64,000 bases of DNA from RGIG995 sp045635765 (GTDB taxonomy: Bacteria > Bacillota > Clostridia > Oscillospirales > UBA644). Position 1 is the stretch's first letter, and each line of letters opens with the position of its first letter. Both the position numbers and the translations under genes were made by a program. Of the stretch, positions 31,322 through 39,515 are shown one piece after another. The notes under the pieces were generated by a model. It saw only the letters and a program-made list of their open reading frames with translations. It was not told the DNA's origin and searched no databases. Location: NCBI GenBank assembly GCA_045635765.1, contig JAZTWH010000026.1:1-64000 (forward strand), read 5' to 3'.

Positions 31322-32503
31322 ATGGTAACGATAAAAGAAGTTAAGACGAAAGGGGATCTTCGTCGTTTCGTGGATTATCCCAATCAACTGTATCGAGATG
31401 TTCCTCAATTTGTTCCGCCTCTGCGTTCCGACGATTTGTCCGATTGGAACCGGAAGGAAAATCCCGCCTTTGAATATTGCGATGCAAAATGCTGGCTGGC
31501 CCTTCGAGAGGGAAAAATCGTGGGCCGCATCGGTGCCATTTTAAGTCGGAAAGCCAACGAAAAGTGGAACACCTCCCGGATGCGGTTTACGCAGGTGGAT
31601 TTTATCGACGATCCCGAGGTCTCCGAGGCCCTGTTTTCCACCGTGGAGCAATACGCACGGTCGATGGGGTGCTCTCAGGTTCAGGGGCCCTTGGGCTTTA
31701 CCGACATGGACCGGGAAGGAATGTTGGTGGAAGGCTTCGACCGCCGGAATATGTTTATTACGTATTATAACCACCCCTATTACAACGAGCATCTGACCCG
31801 CCTGGGGTACGAAAAGGACGTAGACTGGATCGAGTATCTGATTCAAGTCCCCGAGGAAGATTCTCCCCAGATCGAAAAGATCCGCAGAGTTGCCAAATAC
31901 ATTACCCGCCACGGACAGTATCGGGTGGTAAAACTGAAAAGCCGTCGGGAGTACGGTCCCTACATCGAAAAGGTATTTCAGTTGGTCAATCAGGCGTATT
32001 CCCATTTGTACGGGACCGTGGATCTGTCCGACTCGCAGATCCGGCGGTACGCCAAAAAATTTATCCCCATGATTTCCCCCGATTACATCTGCTTTGTGGA
32101 GGACGATAAGGGCGAGCTGGTGGCCTTCGGAATCTCTGCCCCCTCCCTGGCCGACGCGTTCAAAAAGAGCAACGGCAGACTGTTTCCTTTCGGTTGGGTG
32201 GGAGTTCTGAAAGCGTTGAATCAAAACGACGCGGCAGATCTGTTCCTCATCGCCGTCCGGCCCGATCTGCAAGGGAAGGGCGTAAATGCGGTGATTTTGA
32301 ACCACATTTACAATCTTTACCGAAAGAACGGAATCCGGTGGGTGGAGACCGGCCCTCAGCTGGAGACCAATTCCAAAATTCTGGGCCAGTGGGAGATGTT
32401 CGACAAGCAGCAGCACAAACGCCGCAGATGTTACGTCAAAACTTTCTCGCCCGAAACCGTATCGGAGAAAACCCCCGAGCCGTCCCTTGTTTCCCAAGGT
32501 TGA
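31322..32503 (+). CDS. GNAT-like N-acetyltransferase family protein
   Basis: 393 residues from the ATG at 31322, after GGAGGG. The N-terminus (VTIKEVKTKGDLRRFVDYPNQLY) and blocks such as NPAFEYCDAKCWLALREGKIVGRIGAI, GPLGFTDMDREGMLVEGF and FLIAVRPDLQGKGVNAVILNHI match the long YghO-like proteins of bacteria. These carry a GNAT fold at the C-terminus (acetyl-CoA loop PDLQGKGVNA). Substrate unknown. The final codons belong to the first unit of a 26-bp tandem repeat that continues downstream. Confidence 0.8.
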   Translation: MVTIKEVKTKGDLRRFVDYPNQLYRDVPQFVPPLRSDDLSDWNRKENPAFEYCDAKCWLALREGKIVGRIGAILSRKANEKWNTSRMRFTQVDFIDDPEVSEALFSTVEQYARSMGCSQVQGPLGFTDMDREGMLVEGFDRRNMFITYYNHPYYNEHLTRLGYEKDVDWIEYLIQVPEEDSPQIEKIRRVAKYITRHGQYRVVKLKSRREYGPYIEKVFQLVNQAYSHLYGTVDLSDSQIRRYAKKFIPMISPDYICFVEDDKGELVAFGISAPSLADAFKKSNGRLFPFGWVGVLKALNQNDAADLFLIAVRPDLQGKGVNAVILNHIYNLYRKNGIRWVETGPQLETNSKILGQWEMFDKQQHKRRRCYVKTFSPETVSEKTPEPSLVSQG

Positions 32504-32638
32504 AGCCGTTCCTTGTATCTCAAGAATAAAGCCGGCCCTCGTGCCCCAAGGATAAACTGTCCCTTGCGGCCCAAAGTTGAACTCGCCCCTTGATCTCAAT
32601 GCTGAAATTATTCCTTATATCTCAAGGTTGAACGTCCC
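32478..32638 (+). repeat. 26-bp tandem repeat seeded by the GNAT gene 3' end and stop codon
   Basis: Six units (32478-32503, then 32504, 32530, 32556, 32581 and 32606) plus a 7-base partial. Each follows CGTCCCTTG(n)CTCAAGGTTGA and ends in TGA or TAA. The first is the coding end of the GNAT-like gene including its stop; the rest are noncoding and more diverged. Confidence 0.9.
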
Positions 32639-32665
32639 AAAAACAATTAAAAACAGAACGACCCG

Positions 32666-32701
32666 ATTGCCGACACGAAATTTTGTGCCGGCAATTTTTT
32701 T
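32666..32701 (+). terminator. Intrinsic terminator after the GNAT-like gene
   Basis: ATTGCCG-CAC / GTG-CGGCAAT stem with an eight-base loop and seven Ts. Confidence 0.85.
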
Positions 32702-32739
32702 GCCCTTTTTGAATTGTCCTGTTTATGGGATATAAATTG

Positions 32740-32748
32740 TGATATACT
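32740..32748 (+). promoter_or_regulatory. Extended -10 promoter (TGATATACT)
   Basis: TATACT with TG one base upstream, 24 bases before the macro-domain gene start; weak -35. Confidence 0.5.
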
Positions 32749-32771
32749 GTAATTACAAAAGGAGGATGAAT

Positions 32772-33266
32772 ATGGCCTTTGAAATTGTTTCGGCTCCGTT
32801 GCTGTCCCTGCCTGCGGAAGCGGTGGTCAACCGGGCAAACAGCGGATTGCAGTATGCTTCGGGACTGTGCGGAGAAATTTTTGACGCGGCGGGGAAACTT
32901 CCGCTGCAACGAGCCTGTGTAGCCATCGGTTCCTGTTCCGTGGGAAATGCGGTGGTGACCGCGGGCTTCGGATTAAAAGCAAAATATATTATCCACGCCG
33001 TTCCTCCCCGTTGGTGCGGCGGAAAGCACGGGGAGGACAAGCTTCTTTGGGATTGCTACACGTCAGCCCTCCGGCTGGCCTCCCGCCTCGGGGTCGGGTC
33101 CCTTGCCTTCCCCCTCTTGTCGGAAGGTCTTTGCGGGTACCCCGTCGATCGGGGTCTTGCGGTGGCAAAAAAAGCGATCCTCAGCTTCCCTGCTTCGGAA
33201 GACATGAAGGTGTATCTTTCCCTCCCCGGTCAATCCAAAAAAATGCCTCTGTCTCCAAGATCATAA
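32772..33266 (+). CDS. Macro-domain protein (ADP-ribose-binding family)
   Basis: 164 residues from the ATG at 32772, six bases after AAAGGAGG (the preceding ATG overlaps the ribosome site). The macro fold is recognised by ALPAEAVVNRANSGLQ-type N-terminal strand (family form VVNAAN), KAKYIIHAV and the loop PLLSEGLCGYPVDRGLAVA. The Gly-rich loop after the Asn (GGGGVDGAI in the family) is replaced by YASGLCGEIF, so binding or catalysis on ADP-ribose may be altered. Such proteins remove ADP-ribose from proteins or hydrolyse O-acetyl-ADP-ribose. No partner ADP-ribosyltransferase is nearby. Confidence 0.82.
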   Translation: MAFEIVSAPLLSLPAEAVVNRANSGLQYASGLCGEIFDAAGKLPLQRACVAIGSCSVGNAVVTAGFGLKAKYIIHAVPPRWCGGKHGEDKLLWDCYTSALRLASRLGVGSLAFPLLSEGLCGYPVDRGLAVAKKAILSFPASEDMKVYLSLPGQSKKMPLSPRS

Positions 33267-33372
33267 ATTTTTATCTGTCGCTTCCGTCGTAGGCCGGCAA
33301 ATACGTTTCGGCTGACTCGCGGCCGTACTGCAGAAATATTTTTGCTTAAATACTGGAGATTTTACGTTGCAG

Positions 33373-33415
33373 AAAAAAAACTGCACCCGAAAGGTTCGTA
33401 GCCTTTGGGGTGCAG
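33373..33415 (-). terminator. Intrinsic terminator of the metY-metA unit
   Basis: Minus strand: CTGCACCCCAAAGG / CCTTTCGGGTGCAG stem followed by eight Ts (plus-strand As at 33373-33380). Confidence 0.9.
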
Positions 33416-33439
33416 AGAATGGGTTGCGGCAGTTTTGTG

Positions 33440-34357
33440 TTACTTAATTTCGGAAATATCGTAGGGCGTAGTCTGATAGACGAAATAGTTCAGCCAGTTG
33501 GAATACAGCAGATTTGCATGGGAACGCCAACGGACGATGGGGGTCTTTTGGGGGTCGTCGTCGGGGAAATAATGCTTCGGGATGTTAGGATGGATTCCCG
33601 CATCCAGATCCCGGAGGTATTCGTTTTTCAGAGTTTCTCCGTCGTATTCCGAGTGACCCGTGATGAAGATCTGCTTTCCGTTGGGGGTGGTTACGGCGTA
33701 GACCCCGGCCTCGGGGGAGGACGCAAGGATCCGTAACGTGTCTACGGCTTCAATATCCTCTCTGCGAACGGTGGTGTTTCGGGAGTGAGGGACCCAGAAT
33801 TTGTCGTCGAAGCCCCGCAGTAGAATGGATCGGGGGTAATCCTTGATATGCTCAAAAACCCCGGACATTTTTTCGGGAAGGGGGACCTTGTCGATGCCGT
33901 AATGATAGTACAGTCCGGCCTGGGCTCCCCAGCAGATATGGAAGGTGGAGGTCACGTTGGATTTGGACCACTCCATGATCTGACACAGCTCCTCCCAGTA
34001 ATCCACTTCCTCAAAGGGAAGATTTTCCACGGGTGCCCCGGTAATCACCAGTCCGTCGAATTTTTGATGCTTTACGTCATCAAAGGTTTTGTAAAATTCG
34101 GCCAAATGGCTTGCGGACGTATTTTTGGACTGATGGGACTTGGTGTGGATCAGCTCCAGTTGCACCTGCAGGGGGGAGTTGCCCAAAAGACGGGAGATCT
34201 GGGTCTCGGTGGCGATCTTGGTGGGCATCAGATTCAAAAGCAGGATCTTGAGGGGACGAATATCCTGGGTGATGGCCCTCGTTTCGGTCATCACGAAAAT
34301 ATTCTCATTTTCCAGCGTTTTTACCGCCGGGAGTTTGTTGGGAATGCGAATGGGCAT
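33440..34357 (-). CDS. metA: Homoserine O-acetyltransferase (MetA fold, acetyl-CoA type)
   Basis: 305 residues from the ATG at 34357. Catalytic Cys142 (HICWGAQAG), His235 and Glu237 (GHSEYD) sit at the family's numbering. Residue 111 is Glu (TGAPVENLPFEEVDYW). In this family Glu111 gives acetyl-CoA preference and Gly111 gives succinyl-CoA preference, so O-acetylhomoserine is the expected product. That agrees with the adjacent metY, an O-acetylhomoserine sulfhydrylase. First committed step of methionine synthesis, in the cytoplasm. Follows metY by 22 bases. Confidence 0.95.
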   Translation of the reverse strand: MPIRIPNKLPAVKTLENENIFVMTETRAITQDIRPLKILLLNLMPTKIATETQISRLLGNSPLQVQLELIHTKSHQSKNTSASHLAEFYKTFDDVKHQKFDGLVITGAPVENLPFEEVDYWEELCQIMEWSKSNVTSTFHICWGAQAGLYYHYGIDKVPLPEKMSGVFEHIKDYPRSILLRGFDDKFWVPHSRNTTVRREDIEAVDTLRILASSPEAGVYAVTTPNGKQIFITGHSEYDGETLKNEYLRDLDAGIHPNIPKHYFPDDDPQKTPIVRWRSHANLLYSNWLNYFVYQTTPYDISEIK

Positions 34358-34379
34358 TTTCAACCTCCGAAAGGGTATT

Positions 34380-35669
34380 TTAGTCGATGGAATCCAGGGC
34401 TTGTGCCAGGTCGTCGATGAGATCCCGGGCATCCTCGATTCCGCAGGAATAACGGACCAGGTCGGGGGAGACTCCGGCGGCCAGCAATTGCTCGTCATTC
34501 ATTTGACGGTGGGTGGCCGAGGCGGGATGCAGACAGCAGGTCCGGGCATCGGCCACGTGGGTCTCAATGGCGGCAATCTTCAGTTCTTTCATGAATTTTT
34601 CTGCTCCCTTGCGGCCTCCTTTGACTCCGAAGGAGACTACGCCGCAGGATCCGTTGGGAAGATATTGACGGCACAGATCGTAATCCTCGTCTCCGGGAAG
34701 ACCGGGATATTTGACCCAGGATACTTTTTCATGATTCTGCAAAAATTCTGCAACGGCCTGCCCGTTTTCGCAATGGCGTTTCATCCGAACGTGGAGGCTT
34801 TCCAGTCCCAAATTGAGCAGATAGGCCGATTGAGGGGCGGGTGTGGCTCCCAAGTCCCGCATCATCTGGGCCGTAGCCTTGGTAATATAAGCTCCTCCTT
34901 TGCCGAAGCGTTCGGCATAGGTGATCCCGTGATAGCTTTCGTCGGGAGTGCAAAGACCGGGGAATTTCTCTGCCCGGGCCATCCAGTCGAAGTTCCCGCT
35001 GTCCACAATACAACCGCCGACGGCAGAGCCGTGGCCGTCCATATATTTGGTGGTGGAATGGGTCACGATGTCTGCACCCCATTCAAAGGGTCTGCAGTTG
35101 ACGGGAGTGGCAAAGGTGTTGTCGATGATCAGAGGGACCCCGTGGGCGTGGGCGGCGTCGGCAAAGCGACGGATGTCCAGAACCCGGAGGGAGGGGTTGG
35201 AAATGGTTTCTCCGAATACCGCCTTGGTATTGGGACGGAAGGCTCCTTCCAGCTCTTCCGCAGAGCAGTCGGGAGCCACGAAGGTAAATTCAATGCCCAT
35301 CTTCGCCATGGTAACGGCAAAGAGGTTGAAGGTTCCTCCGTAGATGGCCGAGGAGGCCACCACGTGATCCCCGGTCTCCGCAATGTTAAAGACGGCAAAA
35401 AAGTTTGCCGATTGGCCGGAGCAGGTCAGCATGGCGGCGGTTCCGCCTTCCATTTCGCATATTTTTTTTGCAACCGTGTCGCAGGTGGGATTCTGAAGGC
35501 GGGAATAAAAATACCCGCTGGCCTCCAGGTCAAAAAGCTTGCCCATTTCCTCGCTGGTGGCATATTTAAAGGTCGTGCTTTGAATGATGGGAATCTGCCG
35601 GGGTTCTCCGTTTTGGGGAGTATATCCTCCCTGAACGCACTTGGTTCCGATACCGTGTTCTTTCATCAT
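34380..35669 (-). CDS. metY: O-acetylhomoserine aminocarboxypropyltransferase (sulfhydrylase)
   Basis: 429 residues of the Cys/Met-metabolism PLP family. The opening GTKCVQGGYTPQNGEPRQIP, IIQSTTF, SGYFYSRLQNPT, SGQSANFFA and the PLP-lysine segment VTHSTTKYMDGHG identify it; length above 420 separates MetY from MetB/MetC (about 380). It makes homocysteine from O-acetylhomoserine and sulfide. Two adjacent ATGs follow AGGAGGAATCA. Co-directional with metA downstream and an AEC transporter upstream (17 bases). Confidence 0.94.
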   Translation of the reverse strand: MMKEHGIGTKCVQGGYTPQNGEPRQIPIIQSTTFKYATSEEMGKLFDLEASGYFYSRLQNPTCDTVAKKICEMEGGTAAMLTCSGQSANFFAVFNIAETGDHVVASSAIYGGTFNLFAVTMAKMGIEFTFVAPDCSAEELEGAFRPNTKAVFGETISNPSLRVLDIRRFADAAHAHGVPLIIDNTFATPVNCRPFEWGADIVTHSTTKYMDGHGSAVGGCIVDSGNFDWMARAEKFPGLCTPDESYHGITYAERFGKGGAYITKATAQMMRDLGATPAPQSAYLLNLGLESLHVRMKRHCENGQAVAEFLQNHEKVSWVKYPGLPGDEDYDLCRQYLPNGSCGVVSFGVKGGRKGAEKFMKELKIAAIETHVADARTCCLHPASATHRQMNDEQLLAAGVSPDLVRYSCGIEDARDLIDDLAQALDSID

Positions 35670-35686
35670 TGATTCCTCCTAAGGGA

Positions 35687-36622
35687 TTATTGGAAAATAA
35701 AGGGTAAAAACAGTTCAGACATAATAGGAATGGTGACCACGCAAAGCAGGGTGGAGATCAGCACCGTATTGGCCGCCGGCTTTTGTCCCTGCCCGATCAG
35801 CTCGGAAAGGGATTGCAGGATGCTGGCACAGGGGCAACAGGACAGTAAAAAGATAGAGGCCTTGACGTAATGTGCCACCGGGAGAAGAAGCATCACCGCT
35901 AACGTGAACAAGGGGAATAGAATCATTTTGGCCCCGGAGGCCAACAGGGCTCTCCAATCGGTGGCAAGATCCCGCAATTTCACGGTGGCAAGTCGCATCC
36001 CAAGAATGATCATGCACATGGGTGTAGACATTCTCCCCAGCAGTTGGATCGCTTCCTCTACCATGGGGGGAAACTCCCATCCAAACAGGAACATGGGGTA
36101 GGCGATAACCATGGAAAGGACCAAAGGGATGGTCAGCAGCTTTTGGGGACGGATAAATTTTTTGTCCCTCGAAATGACGAACAACCCCAACGTCCAGGAT
36201 ACGATGTTCATAGTCAGGGAAAAAATCTGAGAAAAGACTGCGGCAAAGGGATACTCCGGTAAAAAGTGCTCCAAAAGGGGAACCCCGAAATAGCCCACGT
36301 TGCCCAAGGCCGTGGCAACGATGAACACCCGCCACCGTACGTTTTCAAGCTTCCGGTGCAGGATCAGCCGGGCAATGAGAATCACGGCCAGCATCAAAAA
36401 CAACGTGGCGGCAAAACAAAGCCAAATCATGCCGTGAAGCTCGGGAGAATACTCCGCCCGGGAAAAAGAATACAAGGAAAGACAGGGGGAGCAAACGTAC
36501 AAAAGAAGCTTTGCGAAGGCCGGAATAGCTTCTTCCTTTACGGCCTTTGTCTTGATAAACAGAAATCCGGGAATGGCGTACGCCAGCATGGTCACCACCC
36601 GGATCAGCGTAGCGATAAACAT
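35687..36622 (-). CDS. AEC-family transporter (auxin efflux carrier-like permease)
   Basis: 311 residues from the ATG at 36622, after GAAAGGATT. About ten hydrophobic segments in the five-plus-five AEC arrangement. ALGNVGYFGVPLLE is the conserved crossover-type motif of the family, and a Cys-Pro-Cys (SCCPCASILQ) lies in helix nine. Bacterial members export or take up small organic acids and amino-acid-like compounds. Location before metY-metA suggests a methionine-pathway or sulfur-compound substrate, but this is inference. Confidence 0.85.
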   Translation of the reverse strand: MFIATLIRVVTMLAYAIPGFLFIKTKAVKEEAIPAFAKLLLYVCSPCLSLYSFSRAEYSPELHGMIWLCFAATLFLMLAVILIARLILHRKLENVRWRVFIVATALGNVGYFGVPLLEHFLPEYPFAAVFSQIFSLTMNIVSWTLGLFVISRDKKFIRPQKLLTIPLVLSMVIAYPMFLFGWEFPPMVEEAIQLLGRMSTPMCMIILGMRLATVKLRDLATDWRALLASGAKMILFPLFTLAVMLLLPVAHYVKASIFLLSCCPCASILQSLSELIGQGQKPAANTVLISTLLCVVTIPIMSELFLPFIFQ

Positions 36623-36677
36623 GATAACAATCCTTTCGGAATTTTCCGTAGTCAAACTCCAACGTTCCGTGGACCCC

Positions 36678-36835
36678 GCAACGAAAACTTCAGAAAATAC
36701 AGACCATATACATATGCAACGAAAGCTTCAGAAGAAGACTTCCGCGTGCATAAATGCAAGGGATCCTGCAACGAAAACTCCAGAAAATGCAGGCCGTGTG
36801 TTGATGCGGCGAAGGGCTTCGGGAGAGATAATAAT
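36678..36835. repeat. Degenerate intergenic tandem repeat between the HAD phosphatase and AEC genes
   Basis: Units begin GCAACGAAAACTTCAGAAAA at 36678, 36716, 36768 and (degenerate, GCGGCGAAGGGCTTC) 36806; unit lengths are 38, 52, 38 and 30. Units one and three also share the preceding GGA(C/T)CC. Fills most of a 225-base gap that otherwise shows nothing. Confidence 0.8.
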
Positions 36836-36847
36836 CAGAGTTTTCGT

Positions 36848-37492
36848 TCACCGTTTCGATAAAAGATCCAGGGGATGATCTAAAAATATGTCGGGAGTGT
36901 GCTTCAGCAGCTCCGCCTTGTCCCGGAAGCCCCAGCCCACCGCTACGGATCGGATCCCGGCGTTTTTGGCGGTTTGCAGATCCACCTCCGAATCTCCCAC
37001 GAAAATCGTGTTTGACGGCTGGGCGTCCAGTGTTTTCATGGCTTCGAAGATGCTGTCCGGATAGGGCTTTCTGCGGATTCCCTCCCGTTCTCCGATGGCC
37101 AGGTCGATCTGGGGGAAAAAATGGGCCGTCAGGGGCTTGACCTGTCCGTCTCCCTTGTTGGAGACCACCGCCATGGGTATTCCCGATTTTTTCAGTTCGT
37201 TCAAAAGCTCCGGGATGCCCTCGTAGGGAGCCGTTTTGATCTGGGCGTGGCCGTGGTACCAGGTAAGATACTCTCCGTGGATCCGTGCCAAGGCTTCGTC
37301 CCCGACGTCCGCCGGAAGGCTGCACCTGATAAGATGCTTGGAACCGTTTCCTAAAAAACGGCGGATTTCTTCCTTTTTGCGGGGCGGATAGCCGTGGGCT
37401 TTCAGGGTGTGATTCACTGCGTCGGTCAGATCCTCTAAGGTGTTCAGCAGCGTTCCGTCCAAATCAAAGAGGACGGTTTGAAATGATCCCAT
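36848..37492 (-). CDS. HAD-superfamily phosphatase (phosphoglycolate phosphatase-like)
   Basis: 214 residues. Motif I FDLDGTLLNT (nucleophile Asp), a helical cap (about 15-85), motif II AVVSNKG, and motif III/IV IFVGDSEVDLQTAKNAG with the Lys in RKPYPDS. Standard length for the Gph/PgmB group. It dephosphorylates a small sugar phosphate or 2-phosphoglycolate; substrate not decidable. A consensus promoter lies just upstream on the same strand. Confidence 0.88.
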   Translation of the reverse strand: MGSFQTVLFDLDGTLLNTLEDLTDAVNHTLKAHGYPPRKKEEIRRFLGNGSKHLIRCSLPADVGDEALARIHGEYLTWYHGHAQIKTAPYEGIPELLNELKKSGIPMAVVSNKGDGQVKPLTAHFFPQIDLAIGEREGIRRKPYPDSIFEAMKTLDAQPSNTIFVGDSEVDLQTAKNAGIRSVAVGWGFRDKAELLKHTPDIFLDHPLDLLSKR

Positions 37493-37528
37493 AAATCAAT
37501 CGCTCTTCCAAATAAAATATACAGAGTA

Positions 37529-37557
37529 AGTATACCACATTTCCCCCTCTTTGTCAA
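37529..37557 (-). promoter_or_regulatory. Consensus promoter TTGACA-17-TATACT of the HAD phosphatase gene
   Basis: Minus strand: -35 TTGACA at 37557-37552 and -10 TATACT at 37534-37529. Confidence 0.85.
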
Positions 37558-37711
37558 GCAAGCAATTTTTCTGTTTTGGATATTTTCATATATTTTTTCG
37601 TTGCATTTTTGTGCAATTCGCTGAAAAATTACAAAAAAAGAGGAAAGGCAGAAAAATCTGCGTATTAGTAAGATGGAAAGGCTTAAAATGTCGAAGGAAG
37701 GAGAAGACGCA

Positions 37712-39508
37712 ATGGCTCAATTTTTTGGAGAAGAATTTTTGCATGAGTTACGCAGTCGGGTGGATATTGTTTCCGTAGTAGAGCAATACGTAACCCTGAA
37801 GCGGTCGTCCTCTTCTTCGATGGTGGGACTTTGTCCCTTTCACAATGAAAAAACCCCTTCCTTTCACGTGGATGGGCAAAAGCAGTTGTTTTATTGCTTT
37901 GGCTGCGGTGCCGGCGGGGACGTTATCACGTTTTTAATGAAAATGCAAAATATGTCTTACCCCGAGGCCGTTACCTTTTTGGCCGAATCGGTGGGAATGA
38001 CCGTCCCGACCCGCGACACCTTTGACAGTGAGATCACACAGCTTCGAAAAACCATTTTGGAGATGAATAAAAAGGCCGCCCGGTTTTTCCATCAGTGCCT
38101 TTTCCGGCCGGAAGGAGAAAAGGCGTTAAAGTATATTTTGGGCCGGGGTCTGACGAAAAATACGCTAATTCGATTTGGGATCGGGTATTCCCCCTCGGGA
38201 TGGACGGGTCTTTACGACAAGCTCCGGGGATGGGGATATACGGACGAACAGATCAAAGCCTCGGGACTGGTGGTCAATCCCCAGAAGAATGATGGAAAGA
38301 CCCGTATTTTTGACCGTTTCCGGGATCGGGTCATGTTCCCTATCATTGACGCCAACGGCAACGTGATCGGCTTTGGGGGGCGGTCTATGGATCCCAACGA
38401 TCCCGCAAAGTACCTGAATTCCCCGGAGGTGATCACCTTCCGGAAGGGAAATAATTTGTACGCCTTAAATTACGCAAAATCCTCCAAAAAGGATTGCTTG
38501 ATTCTTTGCGAAGGATATATGGACGTCATCGCCATGCACCAGGCAGGGTTTGACAATGCGGTGGCCGGCCTCGGAACGGCCTTGACCCCCGAGCAAGGTC
38601 GCCTTTTAAAGAAATATACGGACCGGGTGGTTCTTTGCTACGACAACGACGAAGCCGGGCGGAAGGCAACCCAGCGGTCCATGCAGGTCTTGTCCTCCCT
38701 GGATTTGAACGTCCGGGTGCTGACGCTTCGGGGCGGAAAGGATCCCGATGAGATCATCAAAAAAGAAGGGCGGGCCTTTTTCCAGTCCCTGGTGGACGGT
38801 TCGGAAACGGGGGTAGATTTCCGCCTCAACGAGATCTTTCGCAAATACGATCTTTCCGTGGACAGCCAACGGGTCCAATGCTCCAACGAGGTGTTTGACC
38901 TTTTGGCCTCCATTCGAGGGGATGCTCAGCGGGAAATCTATGCCTCCCGAACGGGAAAGAGGCTGGAGTTAAGCGACGAGACGGTTCGCCGGGAATTGAA
39001 CCGCCGGTTGCGAAATTTGGAACGTCTGCGAAAAAAACAGCAGGAAAAGGAAGAAAGCAATAAGCTGCGGGGCGTGGGAGATCGGATCAATCCCCAACGG
39101 ATGACCCATCTGCGGGCGGCCCGGGCCGAGGAGGATCTCATTTCCGTCTTGCTGGCTTTCCCGGAAAAAGCAGAGAAGGTTTCTTCCCTGGTTTCCCCGG
39201 AGGAATTTGTGACCGACTTCAACCGCCGGGTCTACTTGGCCCTGTTGGACCAGATTCGCAAGAATCCCACGGCTTCCGAGCCGGGCCTATTGCTGACGCA
39301 GTATTTCCAGCCCGATGAAATGGGGCGGATCGTCAGCTTTATTTCCTCTTGCGAAGCCATTAACTCAGATGAAAAAGAGATTCTGAGGGCGGCGGAGGTT
39401 TTAAAGACAGAAAAGAGAAAAATCGATCAGCGGGCCGCCGGAGGGGACGAAGCCTTCGCGGCAAACCTGGAACGCCTTCGCAACAGACGAAAAGAAACAA
39501 AGGAGTAA
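37712..39508 (+). CDS. dnaG: DNA primase
   Basis: 598 residues from the ATG at 37712, nine bases after AAGGAG (an in-frame ATG lies 39 bases upstream with a poorer site). N-terminal zinc finger CPFH...CFGC (41-65), RNA-polymerase domain with FGIGYSP, FPIIDANGNVIGFGGR, Toprim motifs LCEGYMDVIAMHQAG and VLCYDNDEAGRKA, and a C-terminal helicase-binding domain (about 440-598). It makes RNA primers at the replication fork. dnaG, rpoD and a HAD-IIA gene are tightly packed (7 and 10 bases), forming the classic macromolecular-synthesis operon minus rpsU. Confidence 0.97.
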   Translation: MAQFFGEEFLHELRSRVDIVSVVEQYVTLKRSSSSSMVGLCPFHNEKTPSFHVDGQKQLFYCFGCGAGGDVITFLMKMQNMSYPEAVTFLAESVGMTVPTRDTFDSEITQLRKTILEMNKKAARFFHQCLFRPEGEKALKYILGRGLTKNTLIRFGIGYSPSGWTGLYDKLRGWGYTDEQIKASGLVVNPQKNDGKTRIFDRFRDRVMFPIIDANGNVIGFGGRSMDPNDPAKYLNSPEVITFRKGNNLYALNYAKSSKKDCLILCEGYMDVIAMHQAGFDNAVAGLGTALTPEQGRLLKKYTDRVVLCYDNDEAGRKATQRSMQVLSSLDLNVRVLTLRGGKDPDEIIKKEGRAFFQSLVDGSETGVDFRLNEIFRKYDLSVDSQRVQCSNEVFDLLASIRGDAQREIYASRTGKRLELSDETVRRELNRRLRNLERLRKKQQEKEESNKLRGVGDRINPQRMTHLRAARAEEDLISVLLAFPEKAEKVSSLVSPEEFVTDFNRRVYLALLDQIRKNPTASEPGLLLTQYFQPDEMGRIVSFISSCEAINSDEKEILRAAEVLKTEKRKIDQRAAGGDEAFAANLERLRNRRKETKE

Positions 39509-39515
39509 ATACGTC

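Noticed and set aside
34140..35672. Long plus-strand frame opposite metA/metY
   Set aside because: Antisense shadow over two conserved enzymes; no start signals.
35670..36847. SAM riboswitch upstream of the AEC-metY-metA genes
   Set aside because: The only sizeable gap is filled by tandem repeats and shows none of the SAM-I or SAM-II conserved blocks.
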